Source: a bacterium (GTDB taxonomy: Bacteria > CAIJMQ01 > JAADFP01). Taken from it: a stretch of 28,787 bases of DNA. The notes beneath the pieces are model-generated. The model ran no database searches. It was not told the DNA's origin and saw only the letters and a list, made by a program, of their open reading frames with translations. Below, one piece after another: positions 1 through 6,803 of this stretch. The stretch is from NCBI GenBank assembly GCA_027021085.1, contig JALUVB010000239.1:1-28787 (forward strand), written 5' to 3'. The position numbers and the translations under genes were made by a program. Every line of letters starts with the position of its first letter. Positions within the stretch are counted from its first letter, which is position 1.

Positions 1-131
1 AGGTGGATAGGGAATTAACTTACTGCTTAGCATTCTATAGTCTAAAGTCTATGGTCTATAGTTTAAGAGTTGTGAGTTGTCAGTTTCCAGTTGCCAGTTC
101 CACCTGTATCTGGGGAGAGTTGTGAGTTATT

Positions 132-176
132 CCCGATGTCCATCGGGCCCGGCGCATGCCGGGGCACCTATGCCCC
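132..176. repeat. Cluster of three small palindromes
   Basis: Three hairpins in a row: CCCGATG-tc-CATCGGG at 132-147, CCGGC-gcat-GCCGG at 149-162, and GGGGCA-ccta-TGCCCC at 161-176, the last two sharing bases. The first has a sister at 5160-5175 in the other gene-free stretch. These look like REP-type palindromic units. There is no T-run after them, so they are poor intrinsic terminators. Confidence 0.6.
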
Positions 177-384
177 TATGTTAGACTATAGACATCAGAC
201 TTTAGACATTAGACGGGAAAGACAGATGATACGGGGGACCAACTCACTGTTCACTATTTACTATTTCTCCAGTCTATAGTACAAAGAGTTGTGAGTCATC
301 AGTTGCGAGTTCCACCTATTCCTCCGCCTGTGTCCTACTTCCCCCGGTCTACACTCTAAGGTCTATAGTCTAAAGTCTTGCGTG

Positions 385-468
385 GATGCCTGCTTCCGCA
401 GGCATGACAGGCGGGCTGGTTTTTTCCCTTTTTGCTTCTCTTTTGTCATTCCTGCGTAAGCAGGAATC
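385..468. repeat. 84-bp MITE/BIME-like inverted pair of palindromes, copy 1
   Basis: A 25-base palindromic unit (385-409, core ATGCCTGC-ttcc-GCAGGCAT at 386-405) is followed after a 34-base spacer by an inverted, diverged copy (444-468, core ATTCCTGC-gtaa-GCAGGAAT at 448-467). Both units carry the same outer motif, ATGACA in one orientation and TGTCAT in the other. A second copy with the same 34-base spacing starts at 5249. Two hairpins in opposite orientation with conserved spacing suggest a non-autonomous mobile palindromic element. No flanking target-site duplication is evident. Confidence 0.7.
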
Positions 469-590
469 GATTTTCCCTCGCTACTCACTACGCGCTACTT
501 TCTCTCCATTCACCGTTCACTGCTTACTATCTCCCAGTCTAATGTCTAAGGTCTATAGTCTACAGTCTAACCCCCCCTCACTACCCGCTA

Positions 591-1022
591 CTATTTAATT
601 ATTTCCAGCAGTGCTTCCAGTGCTAATAAGTAACTCAATTTCCCCAGTCCTGTGATTTTTCCCGTGCATACAGGCGAGATGTAGGAGTGGTGGCGAAAAT
701 TTTCCCTGGCATAGATATTGGAAAGGTGGACTTCTATGGAGGGTTTATTAAATGCTGCAAGTGCATCTCTGATTGCTATGGAAGTGTGCGTATAGGCGCC
801 AGGGTTAATTATTATCCCGTCTGCCCATTCTAACGAGGAACCTATTACTTCTACAATTTTTCCTTCGTAATTGCTCTGGACTATTTTAAGAGAAACTTTT
901 CTTTCTCCTGCTTTCTTTTCCAGAAGATTATTTATCTCTTCCAGGGTTTCTTTTCCATAAATTTCTGGTTCCCTTTTCCCCAGGAGATCCAGATTAGGTC
1001 CGTGAATTACCAGTATATTCAT
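591..1022 (-). CDS. aroQ: Type II 3-dehydroquinate dehydratase (AroQ)
   Basis: Dehydrates 3-dehydroquinate to 3-dehydroshikimate in the shikimate pathway; cytoplasmic, and dodecameric in the family. The 143-residue length is normal. Type II signatures are all visible: GPNLDLLGKREPEIYG at 8-23 with the catalytic loop Arg17 and Tyr22, QSNYEG at 49-54, NPGAYTHTS at 73-81 (Asn73, His79), and EVHLSNIYARE at 97-107 with catalytic His99. The start ATG has a good ribosome site (GGGGGTGA just upstream). It lies 81 bases after ribD on the same strand, so it is probably the last gene of a recJ-ribD-aroQ unit. No other aro gene is in the window. The TAG stop lies at the edge of the heptad array, whose last units read CTACTATTTA across it. 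Confidence 0.97.
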   Translation of the reverse strand: MNILVIHGPNLDLLGKREPEIYGKETLEEINNLLEKKAGERKVSLKIVQSNYEGKIVEVIGSSLEWADGIIINPGAYTHTSIAIRDALAAFNKPSIEVHLSNIYARENFRHHSYISPVCTGKITGLGKLSYLLALEALLEIIK

Positions 1023-1103
1023 TACTCACCCCCTTTTACTATTATATAATCTTTTTTGCTATGTTATATGATACCCAAGATACCCCGGGGATTGGGATAA
1101 AAA

Positions 1104-2213
1104 TTACTTATCCTCCGCTGAATATTTTGGGTATCCTTCCATTATCACATCTTCACCCCGGAAAAACCAGTGAATCTTTTTGAATTGTATTCCATCTTTT
1201 ACTTTTTCCACCCCCCTGCCTTCAAATGGAGTAAGTGCCTTTTCTCCTCCCAGAAGAAGGGGGGAGACAACAGCATATACTTTATCGGTTAGTTTATTTT
1301 CCAGGAATTCAGTAAATACTTTACTGCCGCCTTCTACCAGGAGAGAGGTGATTTCTCTTTTGCCCAGGATTTTTAGCATATTTGCTACTTGTATCCTTTT
1401 TTTTCCACAGGGGATTATCTCTATATCTTTTGAAAGTAGAAATTCCTTTTTATTTTTATCTATATCCTCACAGGTAAAAATCAGTATGTTTCCCCCCTCT
1501 TCCTGCAACATTTTTGCTGTCAGGGGAAAAGAGAGTTTAGGATCAATTATAATTCTAAGGGGTTGCTTCCTGGCTGGCACTTCCCTTACCGTGAGAATAG
1601 GGTCATCTTGCAGGACGGTTCCTATTCCTACCAGAATTCCATCCACCTGGTTTCTCAAAGAGTGCACGAAAATCCTGGATTTATCTCCCGAAATCCAGCG
1701 GGAGTCTCCCGTGCGGGTGGCTATTTTGCCGTCCAGGCTCATTGCCCACTTGAGAATTACAAAGGGCAGGTTAGTGGTTATATATTTTATGTAGAACTCA
1801 TTTAATTTTCGTGCCTTTTCTTCCTCTATGCCTACTTCTACTTCTATCCCTGCTTCCCTGAGCATGGTTATTCCCTTGCCATTTACCCTGGGATTTGGGT
1901 CCAGCATGGCTATAACAACCCTTTTTATCCCTTTTTCTATTATACGGGGAACACAGGGAGGAGTTCTGCCGTAGTGAACACAGGGTTCAAGGTTCAGGTA
2001 GAGGGTGGCTTCCCGGGATTTTGTCCCTGCTTCTTGCAGGGCTATAATTTCCGCATGGGGAGAACCTGCTCTTTTGTGGTAGCCTCTGCCTACTATGCGG
2101 TTGCCTTTAACTACCACTGCTCCCACCATGGGGTTGGGGGAGGTCGTTCCTCTTCCTTTCTCTGCCAGGAAGAATACTTCCTGCATGAATTTTTTATCTT
2201 TTGTTCTCTTCAT
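1104..2213 (-). CDS. ribD: Bifunctional riboflavin biosynthesis deaminase/reductase (RibD)
   Basis: Carries out the second and third steps of riboflavin synthesis: deamination of the pyrimidine amine, then NADPH-dependent reduction of the ribose side chain. Length 369 is typical of the fused enzyme. The N-terminal deaminase has SPNPMVGAV at 25-33, the zinc/catalytic motif HAE at 53-55, and Cys78 and Cys87 within LEPCVHYGRTPPC. The C-terminal RibD_C reductase starts near residue 150, with MSLDGKIAT at about 157-165, a GILVGIGTVLQDDP segment and LLVEGGS near residue 312. It begins seven bases after the recJ stop with only a weak AGGTAG site inside the recJ end, so translation may be coupled. 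No ribE, ribBA or ribH is nearby, so this is a solitary rib gene joined to DNA repair and shikimate genes. Confidence 0.97.
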   Translation of the reverse strand: MKRTKDKKFMQEVFFLAEKGRGTTSPNPMVGAVVVKGNRIVGRGYHKRAGSPHAEIIALQEAGTKSREATLYLNLEPCVHYGRTPPCVPRIIEKGIKRVVIAMLDPNPRVNGKGITMLREAGIEVEVGIEEEKARKLNEFYIKYITTNLPFVILKWAMSLDGKIATRTGDSRWISGDKSRIFVHSLRNQVDGILVGIGTVLQDDPILTVREVPARKQPLRIIIDPKLSFPLTAKMLQEEGGNILIFTCEDIDKNKKEFLLSKDIEIIPCGKKRIQVANMLKILGKREITSLLVEGGSKVFTEFLENKLTDKVYAVVSPLLLGGEKALTPFEGRGVEKVKDGIQFKKIHWFFRGEDVIMEGYPKYSAEDK

Positions 2214-2220
2214 GCTTAAA

Positions 2221-3894
2221 CTACCTGGAAGATATTTTCAGGCTCTGCAGAATGAGAACCACGCTATTCCTCCCTTCCCAGTTGTTGGTGCGGGGAGTAT
2301 AGACCAAATCAATTTCTTTACCTTTGCTCAGGCTGTTTTTCAGCTTATCTTTCCAGCCAAAGCCCAGAACCTCCAGGTGCAGCTTCTCTCCTTTTACCCA
2401 GAATTTTATATGTCCGTTTCCCAGGGGACGGGGAGCAGTTACCATTTTTACTTTACGGGAAAGAAACAGAGGTTCTTCGTTTCCTTCTCCAAAGGGGGAG
2501 AGTAGAGATAGTTCCTTAATCTGCGGGAAAGTCAATGTGTCGAGGGAAACTTCTTTATCTATCAAGAAAGTTTTTTCTTCGGGTGGCGGTATATCCTTGA
2601 TTAAGCTGAGGATTCTCTTGCGGAACTCTTTTATTTTTTCAGGTAGTATCTCGAATCCTCCCGCTTTTTCATGGCCGCCGTAGGCAAGCAATAAGTCGTG
2701 AGATTCTTTTAAAAGATTAAACAGGTTTATACCCGGGATACTTCTGGCTGATCCCTTTGCTGGCTTGTTTTTATCGGGAGGAAGGCTTATTACAAAAGCA
2801 GGCCGGGAGTATTTATCTACCAGGCGGGAAGCAATTATTCCCAGCACTCCTGCATGCCATCCTTCTCCCGCCAATACCAGAGCTGACTCATCTTCTCTTT
2901 CTTTCATTAGTTTTCCTGCTTCTTTAAGTATATTGTCTCCTACTTTTTTTCTATTGCGGTTATCCAGTTCCAATGAGAGAGCTATTTCCTGAGCTTCTTC
3001 CTCGTTGCTCAGGAGAAGGTTCAGGGATTTAAGGGCATGAGTCATTCTTCCCCCCGCGTTCAGACGGGGAGCTAACAGGAAGGAAATGTCCCAGGTAGTT
3101 ATCTTCCTCTTTTTCAGTCCGCATATTTCCAAGAGACTCCTGAGCCCTTTCTTGGATGTTTCTGCGATTTTTAGCAACCCTTCTTTTACCAGGATGCGAT
3201 TGTCACCTATAACCGGGACAATATCCGCCACAGTCCCCACGGTTACCAGGTCCAGATGCTTGAAGGCTTCTTCTTCATCAAGGCTTTGCAGCAGTTTGAA
3301 GGCTATTCCACATCCTGCGAGTTCTTTGCCGGGGGAATCTGAATGAATATGCGGGTTTATCAGGGCATAAGCAGGAGGCAGGTTACCCTCTTTTATATGA
3401 TGGTCACAGATAACCAGGTCAATTCCTTTCTTTACTGCCTCACAAGCTGCTTCTTCCCCTTCTGTTCCGCAGTCAATGGTGATGATAAGGGAGAACCCTT
3501 TTTTCGATAGTTTTTCCACTGCTTCTCTATGGAATCCGTATCCTTCCTCTATGCGGTGGGGGATATAAACTTCGGGGAGAATCCCCTTTTTTTTGAAAAA
3601 GTGGTAAAGCAGTGCGGTGCCCGTGATACCATCGGCATCATAATCTCCGTAGATAAGGATTTTTTCTTTGTTTTCTATCGCCTTCTCAATACGGTACTTT
3701 GCTTTCTCTATATGGGGGATGGCAAAAGGGGAGAGAAGTGAATCGAGTGAGGGATAGAGAAATCTCCTGGCCTCTTCTACGCTGGTTACTCCCCGGTAAA
3801 GAAGCATTTCTGCTGTTAGGGGAGAAATTCTTAAGTTTTGAACCAGTTTTTCTATTTCATATGGGTCATTTTTTTCTCTTATCTTCCAGAGCAT
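2221..3894 (-). CDS. recJ: Single-stranded-DNA-specific 5'-3' exonuclease RecJ
   Basis: Degrades single-stranded DNA 5' to 3' in recombination and mismatch/base-excision repair; metal dependent. Length 557 fits bacterial RecJ. The DHH domain shows YGDYDADGITG (Asp84, Asp86, Asp88), the TIDCG motif around Asp141, DHH at 164-166 and VGTVADIVP at 219-227. The linker and DHHA1 domain show RLNAGGRM at 277-284 and the GGHEKAGG motif at 406-413. The C-terminal roughly 130 residues are the OB-fold region. The ATG has a GGAGAG site ten bases upstream. It is first of a likely recJ-ribD-aroQ operon and is divergent from the 6S RNA gene. Confidence 0.97.
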   Translation of the reverse strand: MLWKIREKNDPYEIEKLVQNLRISPLTAEMLLYRGVTSVEEARRFLYPSLDSLLSPFAIPHIEKAKYRIEKAIENKEKILIYGDYDADGITGTALLYHFFKKKGILPEVYIPHRIEEGYGFHREAVEKLSKKGFSLIITIDCGTEGEEAACEAVKKGIDLVICDHHIKEGNLPPAYALINPHIHSDSPGKELAGCGIAFKLLQSLDEEEAFKHLDLVTVGTVADIVPVIGDNRILVKEGLLKIAETSKKGLRSLLEICGLKKRKITTWDISFLLAPRLNAGGRMTHALKSLNLLLSNEEEAQEIALSLELDNRNRKKVGDNILKEAGKLMKEREDESALVLAGEGWHAGVLGIIASRLVDKYSRPAFVISLPPDKNKPAKGSARSIPGINLFNLLKESHDLLLAYGGHEKAGGFEILPEKIKEFRKRILSLIKDIPPPEEKTFLIDKEVSLDTLTFPQIKELSLLSPFGEGNEEPLFLSRKVKMVTAPRPLGNGHIKFWVKGEKLHLEVLGFGWKDKLKNSLSKGKEIDLVYTPRTNNWEGRNSVVLILQSLKISSR

Positions 3895-3956
3895 TATTTA
3901 TTTTCTCTCCTGCAACAGAAGAAACATCAAAAAAGTCTAACTCTACCTCCCTCCAA

Positions 3957-3965
3957 ATTTTAACA
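3957..3965 (-). promoter_or_regulatory. Candidate extended -10 promoter for recJ
   Basis: On the minus strand the sequence reads TGT-TAAAAT: an extended -10 (TGn) plus a hexamer matching five of six consensus bases. It would start transcription near 3950 and leave a leader of roughly 55 bases before the recJ ATG. No convincing -35 box is seen at 16-18 bases, which is tolerable for extended -10 promoters. It lies back to back with the 6S RNA promoter. Confidence 0.4.
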
Positions 3966-4001
3966 CATTCTCTTCTACAAAGCAGATTGCAGTTCGTGCA
4001 C

Positions 4002-4030
4002 TTGACAGGAGAAGGCTTTAAGTATACTAT
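4002..4030 (+). promoter_or_regulatory. Sigma-70-type promoter of the 6S RNA gene
   Basis: A perfect TTGACA at 4002-4007 is followed by TATACT at 4023-4028 (15-base spacer) or, in the overlapping reading, TACTAT at 4025-4030 (17-base spacer). Either places the start near 4036-4038, exactly where the 5' strand of the 6S closing stem begins. Confidence 0.75.
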
Positions 4031-4036
4031 TAAATT

Positions 4037-4242
4037 AGCCCTGCGGTGTGCGTGATGAAAAGTGTGGAATCCGGGGCCAAACTACTCCGACGGGAGCTCG
4101 ACTTTGAGAAGATATGCAGGCTCCTTTTTTCCCCGATGTAATATCAGGGCTGGAAGGAGAAGCAGATTCTTCTCAAGGGAGCACCCACCTGAAGCCGGGG
4201 TTCGTTGATTCCCCTTTTTACACGGCACTGCGGGGCTTTTTT
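4037..4242 (+). ncRNA. ssrS: 6S RNA (SsrS)
   Basis: 6S RNA mimics an open promoter, binds the housekeeping RNA polymerase holoenzyme and damps transcription in slow growth. The roughly 200-base region folds as a long rod. The closing stem of about 16 pairs is 4038-4054 with 4221-4236 (one bulge). An inner helix pairs GGAATC 4066-4071 with GATTCC 4207-4212. A wide central bubble follows. The apical arm pairs GCTC 4096-4099 with GAGC 4179-4182, TTGAGAAGA 4104-4112 with TCTTCTCAA 4168-4176, and CTCCTT 4121-4126 with AAGGAG 4154-4159. The 3' bubble strand carries CACCCACCTGAAGCC...GGTTC (4182-4203), which I recognise as the conserved 6S motif (CCCACCUUGAACC...GGUUC), and the 5' end has the CCCTGCGGTGT signature. 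Promoter and T-run terminator are in the right places. It is followed after 28 bases by ksgA. Identification is by eye, not by covariance search. Confidence 0.88.
4221..4242 (+). terminator. Intrinsic terminator of 6S RNA
   Basis: The 3' strand of the closing stem (4221-4236) is followed directly by six T residues (4237-4242). The stem itself therefore acts as the terminator helix. Leaky read-through would feed ksgA, 28 bases downstream. Confidence 0.65.
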
Positions 4243-4270
4243 AAAAGGATTTCAAAGTTAAGTAAAAAAG

Positions 4271-5104
4271 ATGACTGCCTATCCCAATCTTTATTCCCCG
4301 CGCTTTCTCAGAGATTTACTCTATGATATCCCTCTAAAAGGAAAATGGGGCCAGAGATTTTTGATAGATAAAAATATAGTGGAAAAAATAATAGAGGAAG
4401 CTGATATTAAAGAAGGAGAAGCAGTATTGGAAATTGGCCCCGGCATAGGGACATTGACATTGCCTCTGGCACAAAGAGGTGCCCGGGTTTACGCGATAGA
4501 AAAAGATAGGCGAGTCTTTAAGATACTCCAGGGATTTCTTAAGGATTATCCGGGAGTGAGGCTGTTTGCAGGTGATGCGCTGGATATGAATCTTTATTCT
4601 ATTTTAAGAAAAGAAAGAAAATGGAAGGTAATATCAAATCCTCCTTACAGTATTGTAGGTCCCCTTATTTCTAACCTGCTTCAGTATCCTTCCCGCTTGG
4701 ACTTTTTCCTTTTTATGCTGCAGAAGGAGGTGGCAGATAAATTGGTTGCTGTTTCAGGAAGGAAGGAGTACTCGCTTTTGACTATCAAGGTCAGGTTATA
4801 TGGTGAAGCAAAAATCATCAGAAGAGTGCCCCGGCAGGTGTTTTTCCCGCCACCAAAGGTGGATTCTGCCCTGGTCAGAATAGATGTTAAGAGAAAGAGG
4901 AAGATTATTCATGAAGACAGCATAATGAAAACGGCGGGGAAAATTTTCCAGAAGAGGCGTAAGATGCTCAAAAATGTCATCCCCTTGCCTGTTGAATTGT
5001 ACCGGCACCTGGGTATTTCCCCGGAGTGGAGAGGAGAAGTGCTGGATATAGATAAGTTGCTGCATCTGTCAAAAGTTATCAGGGAGCTTCAGAAAGGAAC
5101 CTAA
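4271..5104 (+). CDS. rsmA: 16S rRNA dimethyladenosine transferase RsmA (KsgA)
   Basis: Dimethylates two adjacent adenines in the 3' terminal helix of 16S rRNA, a late 30S assembly step. Length 277 is normal. Family motifs are visible: GKWGQRFLID at 24-33 (counterpart of the usual LGQNFL), the SAM-binding VLEIGPGIGTLT at 52-63, the acidic AIEKD at 75-79, the catalytic NPPY at 123-126, then FFPPPKVDSALV and a FQKRRKML segment near the C-terminus. The ATG is the first possible start after an in-frame stop at 4259, but it lacks a clear Shine-Dalgarno (AAGGA is about 21 bases away). No separate promoter is obvious; it may depend on read-through from the 6S gene or a weak promoter inside it. Confidence 0.96.
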   Translation: MTAYPNLYSPRFLRDLLYDIPLKGKWGQRFLIDKNIVEKIIEEADIKEGEAVLEIGPGIGTLTLPLAQRGARVYAIEKDRRVFKILQGFLKDYPGVRLFAGDALDMNLYSILRKERKWKVISNPPYSIVGPLISNLLQYPSRLDFFLFMLQKEVADKLVAVSGRKEYSLLTIKVRLYGEAKIIRRVPRQVFFPPPKVDSALVRIDVKRKRKIIHEDSIMKTAGKIFQKRRKMLKNVIPLPVELYRHLGISPEWRGEVLDIDKLLHLSKVIRELQKGT

Positions 5105-5159
5105 GCGGGAGAGGTGAAATTCCCCTGACTACTTACTATTTTCAGAGTCGCCAGTTGCT

Positions 5160-5175
5160 CCCGATAGACATCGGG
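5160..5175. repeat. CCCGAT palindrome, sister of 132-147
   Basis: CCCGAT-agac-ATCGGG, a 16-base palindrome of the same type and size as the one at 132-147, again flanked by AGTTGC- and AGTTCC-like heptads. No T-run follows. Confidence 0.55.
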
Positions 5176-5248
5176 ATGAGTTCCCAGTCCTGCACTATAT
5201 CTCATATCCTCCCTAACTACTCGCTACTATCTACTCACTACTTTTCTG

Positions 5249-5332
5249 GATGCCTGCTTCCGCAGGCATGACATGTGAGCTGGTGGTTTATCTTTCCTAC
5301 TCTTTCTTGTCATTTCTGCAAAATCTATCCCC
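5249..5332. repeat. MITE/BIME-like palindromic element, copy 2 (right end decayed)
   Basis: The left unit 5249-5273 is identical over 25 bases to 385-409 (ATGCCTGC-ttcc-GCAGGCAT core plus ATGACA). After a 34-base spacer, the same length as in copy 1, the right unit begins TGTCATTTCTGC at 5308 but its palindrome is broken. The spacers share a GAGCTGGT/GGGCTGGT start and pyrimidine-rich tail, so the two copies are homologous over their length. Confidence 0.7.
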
Positions 5333-5463
5333 TTCACCAGGAAGCCAGGACTACCAAGATACCAGGGTAGCAACCCCCTATTCACTGCTTACTGTTCACT
5401 ATTCACTGTTTACTATACTTTCCCCTCACTACCATCTACCCGCTACTCGCTACTAACTACTAT

Positions 5464-6576
5464 TTACCTGTGAAAAACTTGAGAGAATCTTTTGCAGTAG
5501 GCTAAAAGCAGGGAATTTGTCTTGTATCTTTTTTTCATCCAGGCCGGGGAAGGCAAGATGTTTTTCTTGAGATAGAGTAATTTTTCTCCGTATCTACCGG
5601 GATAGAGCAGGTGGAGAAAACGGGTCCAGGCAGCAGAATAATTGTGGTGTCTTTGACTCCATTCTATGTAAGGCTTTCCCCGCCAGAGATATTTCTCTAT
5701 TTGTTCTATTATAGGGTGGGGCTTTATGGAAAGCAGGAAACTTGCGGGAACACTTTCAGGTGCTATCTGGTTTACCATGGATAAGACGGTGTAGAGGAAA
5801 GGATGTATTTTTGTCTTCAGGGAAAATTCCTGCAGGTAGTGCCAATCAATCTCCTTATTCCATTTTTGCAGAAATCCTATGATATCCAGGACCCACAAAA
5901 ATATGGAGAATCCGCTCCTGTGCAAGTGGATACATAAGTTGCTCAGGGTATGTTCCAGGGAAGGAAGATATATTTCTGTACCTTTTTCCCGTAAGATTCT
6001 TTTCCTCTCCCAGATTTCTTCTTCTATTTTTACCGGGATAGTAAGGTGCAGGATATCCGTATGTATTTCTACCAGTCTTCCCTTGCTAAATAGGTTTGTG
6101 TGTATGGGGGCCTGTCCTGCTTCAATTTTTGTGGGGGTATAGGGGGTAGGAGAGTAGCCTAATTGGTTAAGGGTTTTGTAAGCTATTTCCCAGTCTCTTG
6201 TTCTTATCAATATATCTATGTCTTCTGAGGCTCTTATACCCAGGTCACCGTAGACTTCCAGGGTAAAAGGTAACCCTCGCAGGAAAAGAGGGGATAACCC
6301 TGCCCGGGTTAATTCTTGCGAAAGCAATTCCATTTGTTTCCACAGGTAGAGATTGGCAGAAAGGGTAAATAGATAGGTTTGCTTAAATTTTGTCTTAAAG
6401 GGTTCCGGGATTTTATCGGTGAAAACAGAGTAAATCAGCGGAGCAATTTTATTCCTTACGGATACACGAAAAATCCCTTCCCAGTTCTCCCGGGAAGGGA
6501 TAATATTCTCTATACCGGAGAAATACGAATACGCCGCTGATATTATAAAACCAAAGTCATCCCTGGAGCCTTTCAA
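5464..6576 (-). CDS. Nucleotidyltransferase-fold protein (NTP_transf_5-like) of the peptide cluster
   Basis: A 370-residue protein resembling the uncharacterised nucleotidyltransferase family (PF14907 type) that often sits beside PqqD-like and HprK-like genes in peptide-modification and exopolysaccharide loci. The diagnostic stretch is LFLRGLPFTLEVYG (97-110) followed by R115 and the metal-binding DIDIL at 119-123. The rest is helical with a cluster of aromatic and basic residues at the C-terminus; no signal peptide or clear membrane segment. The start is TTG, two bases after the TGA of the precursor gene, with no good ribosome site, so translation is probably coupled to the precursor. A role as a nucleotidyl- or phospho-transferase acting on the modified peptide or a sugar is conceivable; the substrate is unknown. 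Confidence 0.8.
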   Translation of the reverse strand: MKGSRDDFGFIISAAYSYFSGIENIIPSRENWEGIFRVSVRNKIAPLIYSVFTDKIPEPFKTKFKQTYLFTLSANLYLWKQMELLSQELTRAGLSPLFLRGLPFTLEVYGDLGIRASEDIDILIRTRDWEIAYKTLNQLGYSPTPYTPTKIEAGQAPIHTNLFSKGRLVEIHTDILHLTIPVKIEEEIWERKRILREKGTEIYLPSLEHTLSNLCIHLHRSGFSIFLWVLDIIGFLQKWNKEIDWHYLQEFSLKTKIHPFLYTVLSMVNQIAPESVPASFLLSIKPHPIIEQIEKYLWRGKPYIEWSQRHHNYSAAWTRFLHLLYPGRYGEKLLYLKKNILPSPAWMKKRYKTNSLLLAYCKRFSQVFHR

Positions 6577-6578
6577 TC

Positions 6579-6782
6579 TCAGGAGTAGGCGGCGTAGTCG
6601 GTTCCAGCAACTAAACTGGAACTCTTTTTGCAGGCATTGTTTGTTTCAGTTGCTACATTACAATTGCCTGACCAGTTAGAATCAGAAAGTCCTGAAGCCA
6701 GGGTGCTGCAATGCTGCAAGACTGCCTGCTCAGGGTTAAGCTTAACTACCTTCACTACAGGCTCTGTATATTTCCTTTTCAT
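6579..6782 (-). CDS. Putative RiPP precursor peptide, 67 residues, three Cys
   Basis: A small peptide I do not recognise by name, with the layout of a modified-peptide precursor. The N-terminal half looks like a leader: basic start, then the pattern Y5-x-x-P8-(6 residues)-L15-x-P17-EQAVL (18-22). The C-terminal half (about 23-67) is rich in Ser, Thr, Asn, Gly and Ala and has Cys25, Cys41 and Cys51, one Trp (37), two Tyr (63, 66) and a terminal Ser67. There is no Sec signal peptide and no double-Gly cleavage site. The ribosome site is strong (AAGGAGG, seven bases from ATG), and a near-consensus promoter lies directly upstream. It sits between the third radical SAM gene and the nucleotidyltransferase gene on the same strand. 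Three Cys and three SPASM enzymes fit thioether or C-C crosslinking, but the chemistry cannot be read from sequence. Confidence 0.8.
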   Translation of the reverse strand: MKRKYTEPVVKVVKLNPEQAVLQHCSTLASGLSDSNWSGNCNVATETNNACKKSSSLVAGTDYAAYS

Positions 6783-6803
6783 AAGTAGCCCTCCTTTTTA
6801 GGA

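Larger units (their letters stand above)
1..593. repeat. Gene-free array of degenerate heptanucleotide repeats
   Basis: No credible coding sequence. Much of the stretch is made of 7-bp units in several families that keep the same period: GTCTATA/GTCTAAA/GTCTATG (near 37-62), GTTGTGA/GTTGTCA/GTTTCCA/GTTGCCA (about 69-102), TCACTGT/TCACTAT/TTACTAT (about 243-266), TTCACCG/TTCACTG/CTTACTA (about 508-530) and CTCACTA/CCCGCTA (about 577-590). The units are imperfect, so this is a decayed or diversified array and not a clean microsatellite. Short palindromes are embedded (separate entries). The array runs into the stop codon of the minus-strand gene that ends at 591. The period resembles the heptanucleotide short tandemly repeated sequences (STRR) described in filamentous cyanobacteria; that is an analogy, not evidence of relatedness. 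Confidence 0.8.
5105..5466. repeat. Second gene-free array of degenerate heptanucleotide repeats
   Basis: This stretch lies between the convergent ends of rsmA and the nucleotidyltransferase gene and holds no credible gene. Heptads are clear at about 5215-5242 (CTAACTA, CTCGCTA, CTATCTA, CTCACTA) and 5383-5463 (TTCACTG, CTTACTG, TTCACTA, TTTACTA, then TACCATC, TACCCGC, TACTCGC, TACTAAC, TACTATT). It repeats the modular order of the first array: CCCGAT palindrome, heptads, 84-bp palindromic element, TTCACTG-type heptads, then TACCCGC/TACTATT heptads ending CTACTATTTA at a gene stop codon. Around 5334-5372 lies a non-heptad stretch with a weak CTACC...GGGTAG inverted repeat. Confidence 0.8.

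Noticed and set aside
1-593. CRISPR-like repeat array
   Set aside because: Units are 7 bp, degenerate and contiguous, without unique spacers or cas genes.
91-598. Small open frames in the first repeat stretch (for example 91-279 and 386-598, plus strand)
   Set aside because: They are made of heptad and palindrome sequence, have no ribosome site and encode low-complexity translations such as the MPASAGMT stretch from the palindrome.
1041-1080. Possible aroQ promoter (TTGGGT and ATTATATAAT, minus strand)
   Set aside because: Spacing between the boxes is about 22-26 bases, too long for a sigma-70 promoter.
1180-1794. Long antisense open frame inside ribD
   Set aside because: Opposite strand of a strongly conserved gene; no family features.
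5250-5456. Open frame through the second repeat stretch
   Set aside because: Same reason: its start is in the palindrome at 5250 and its translation comes from repeats.
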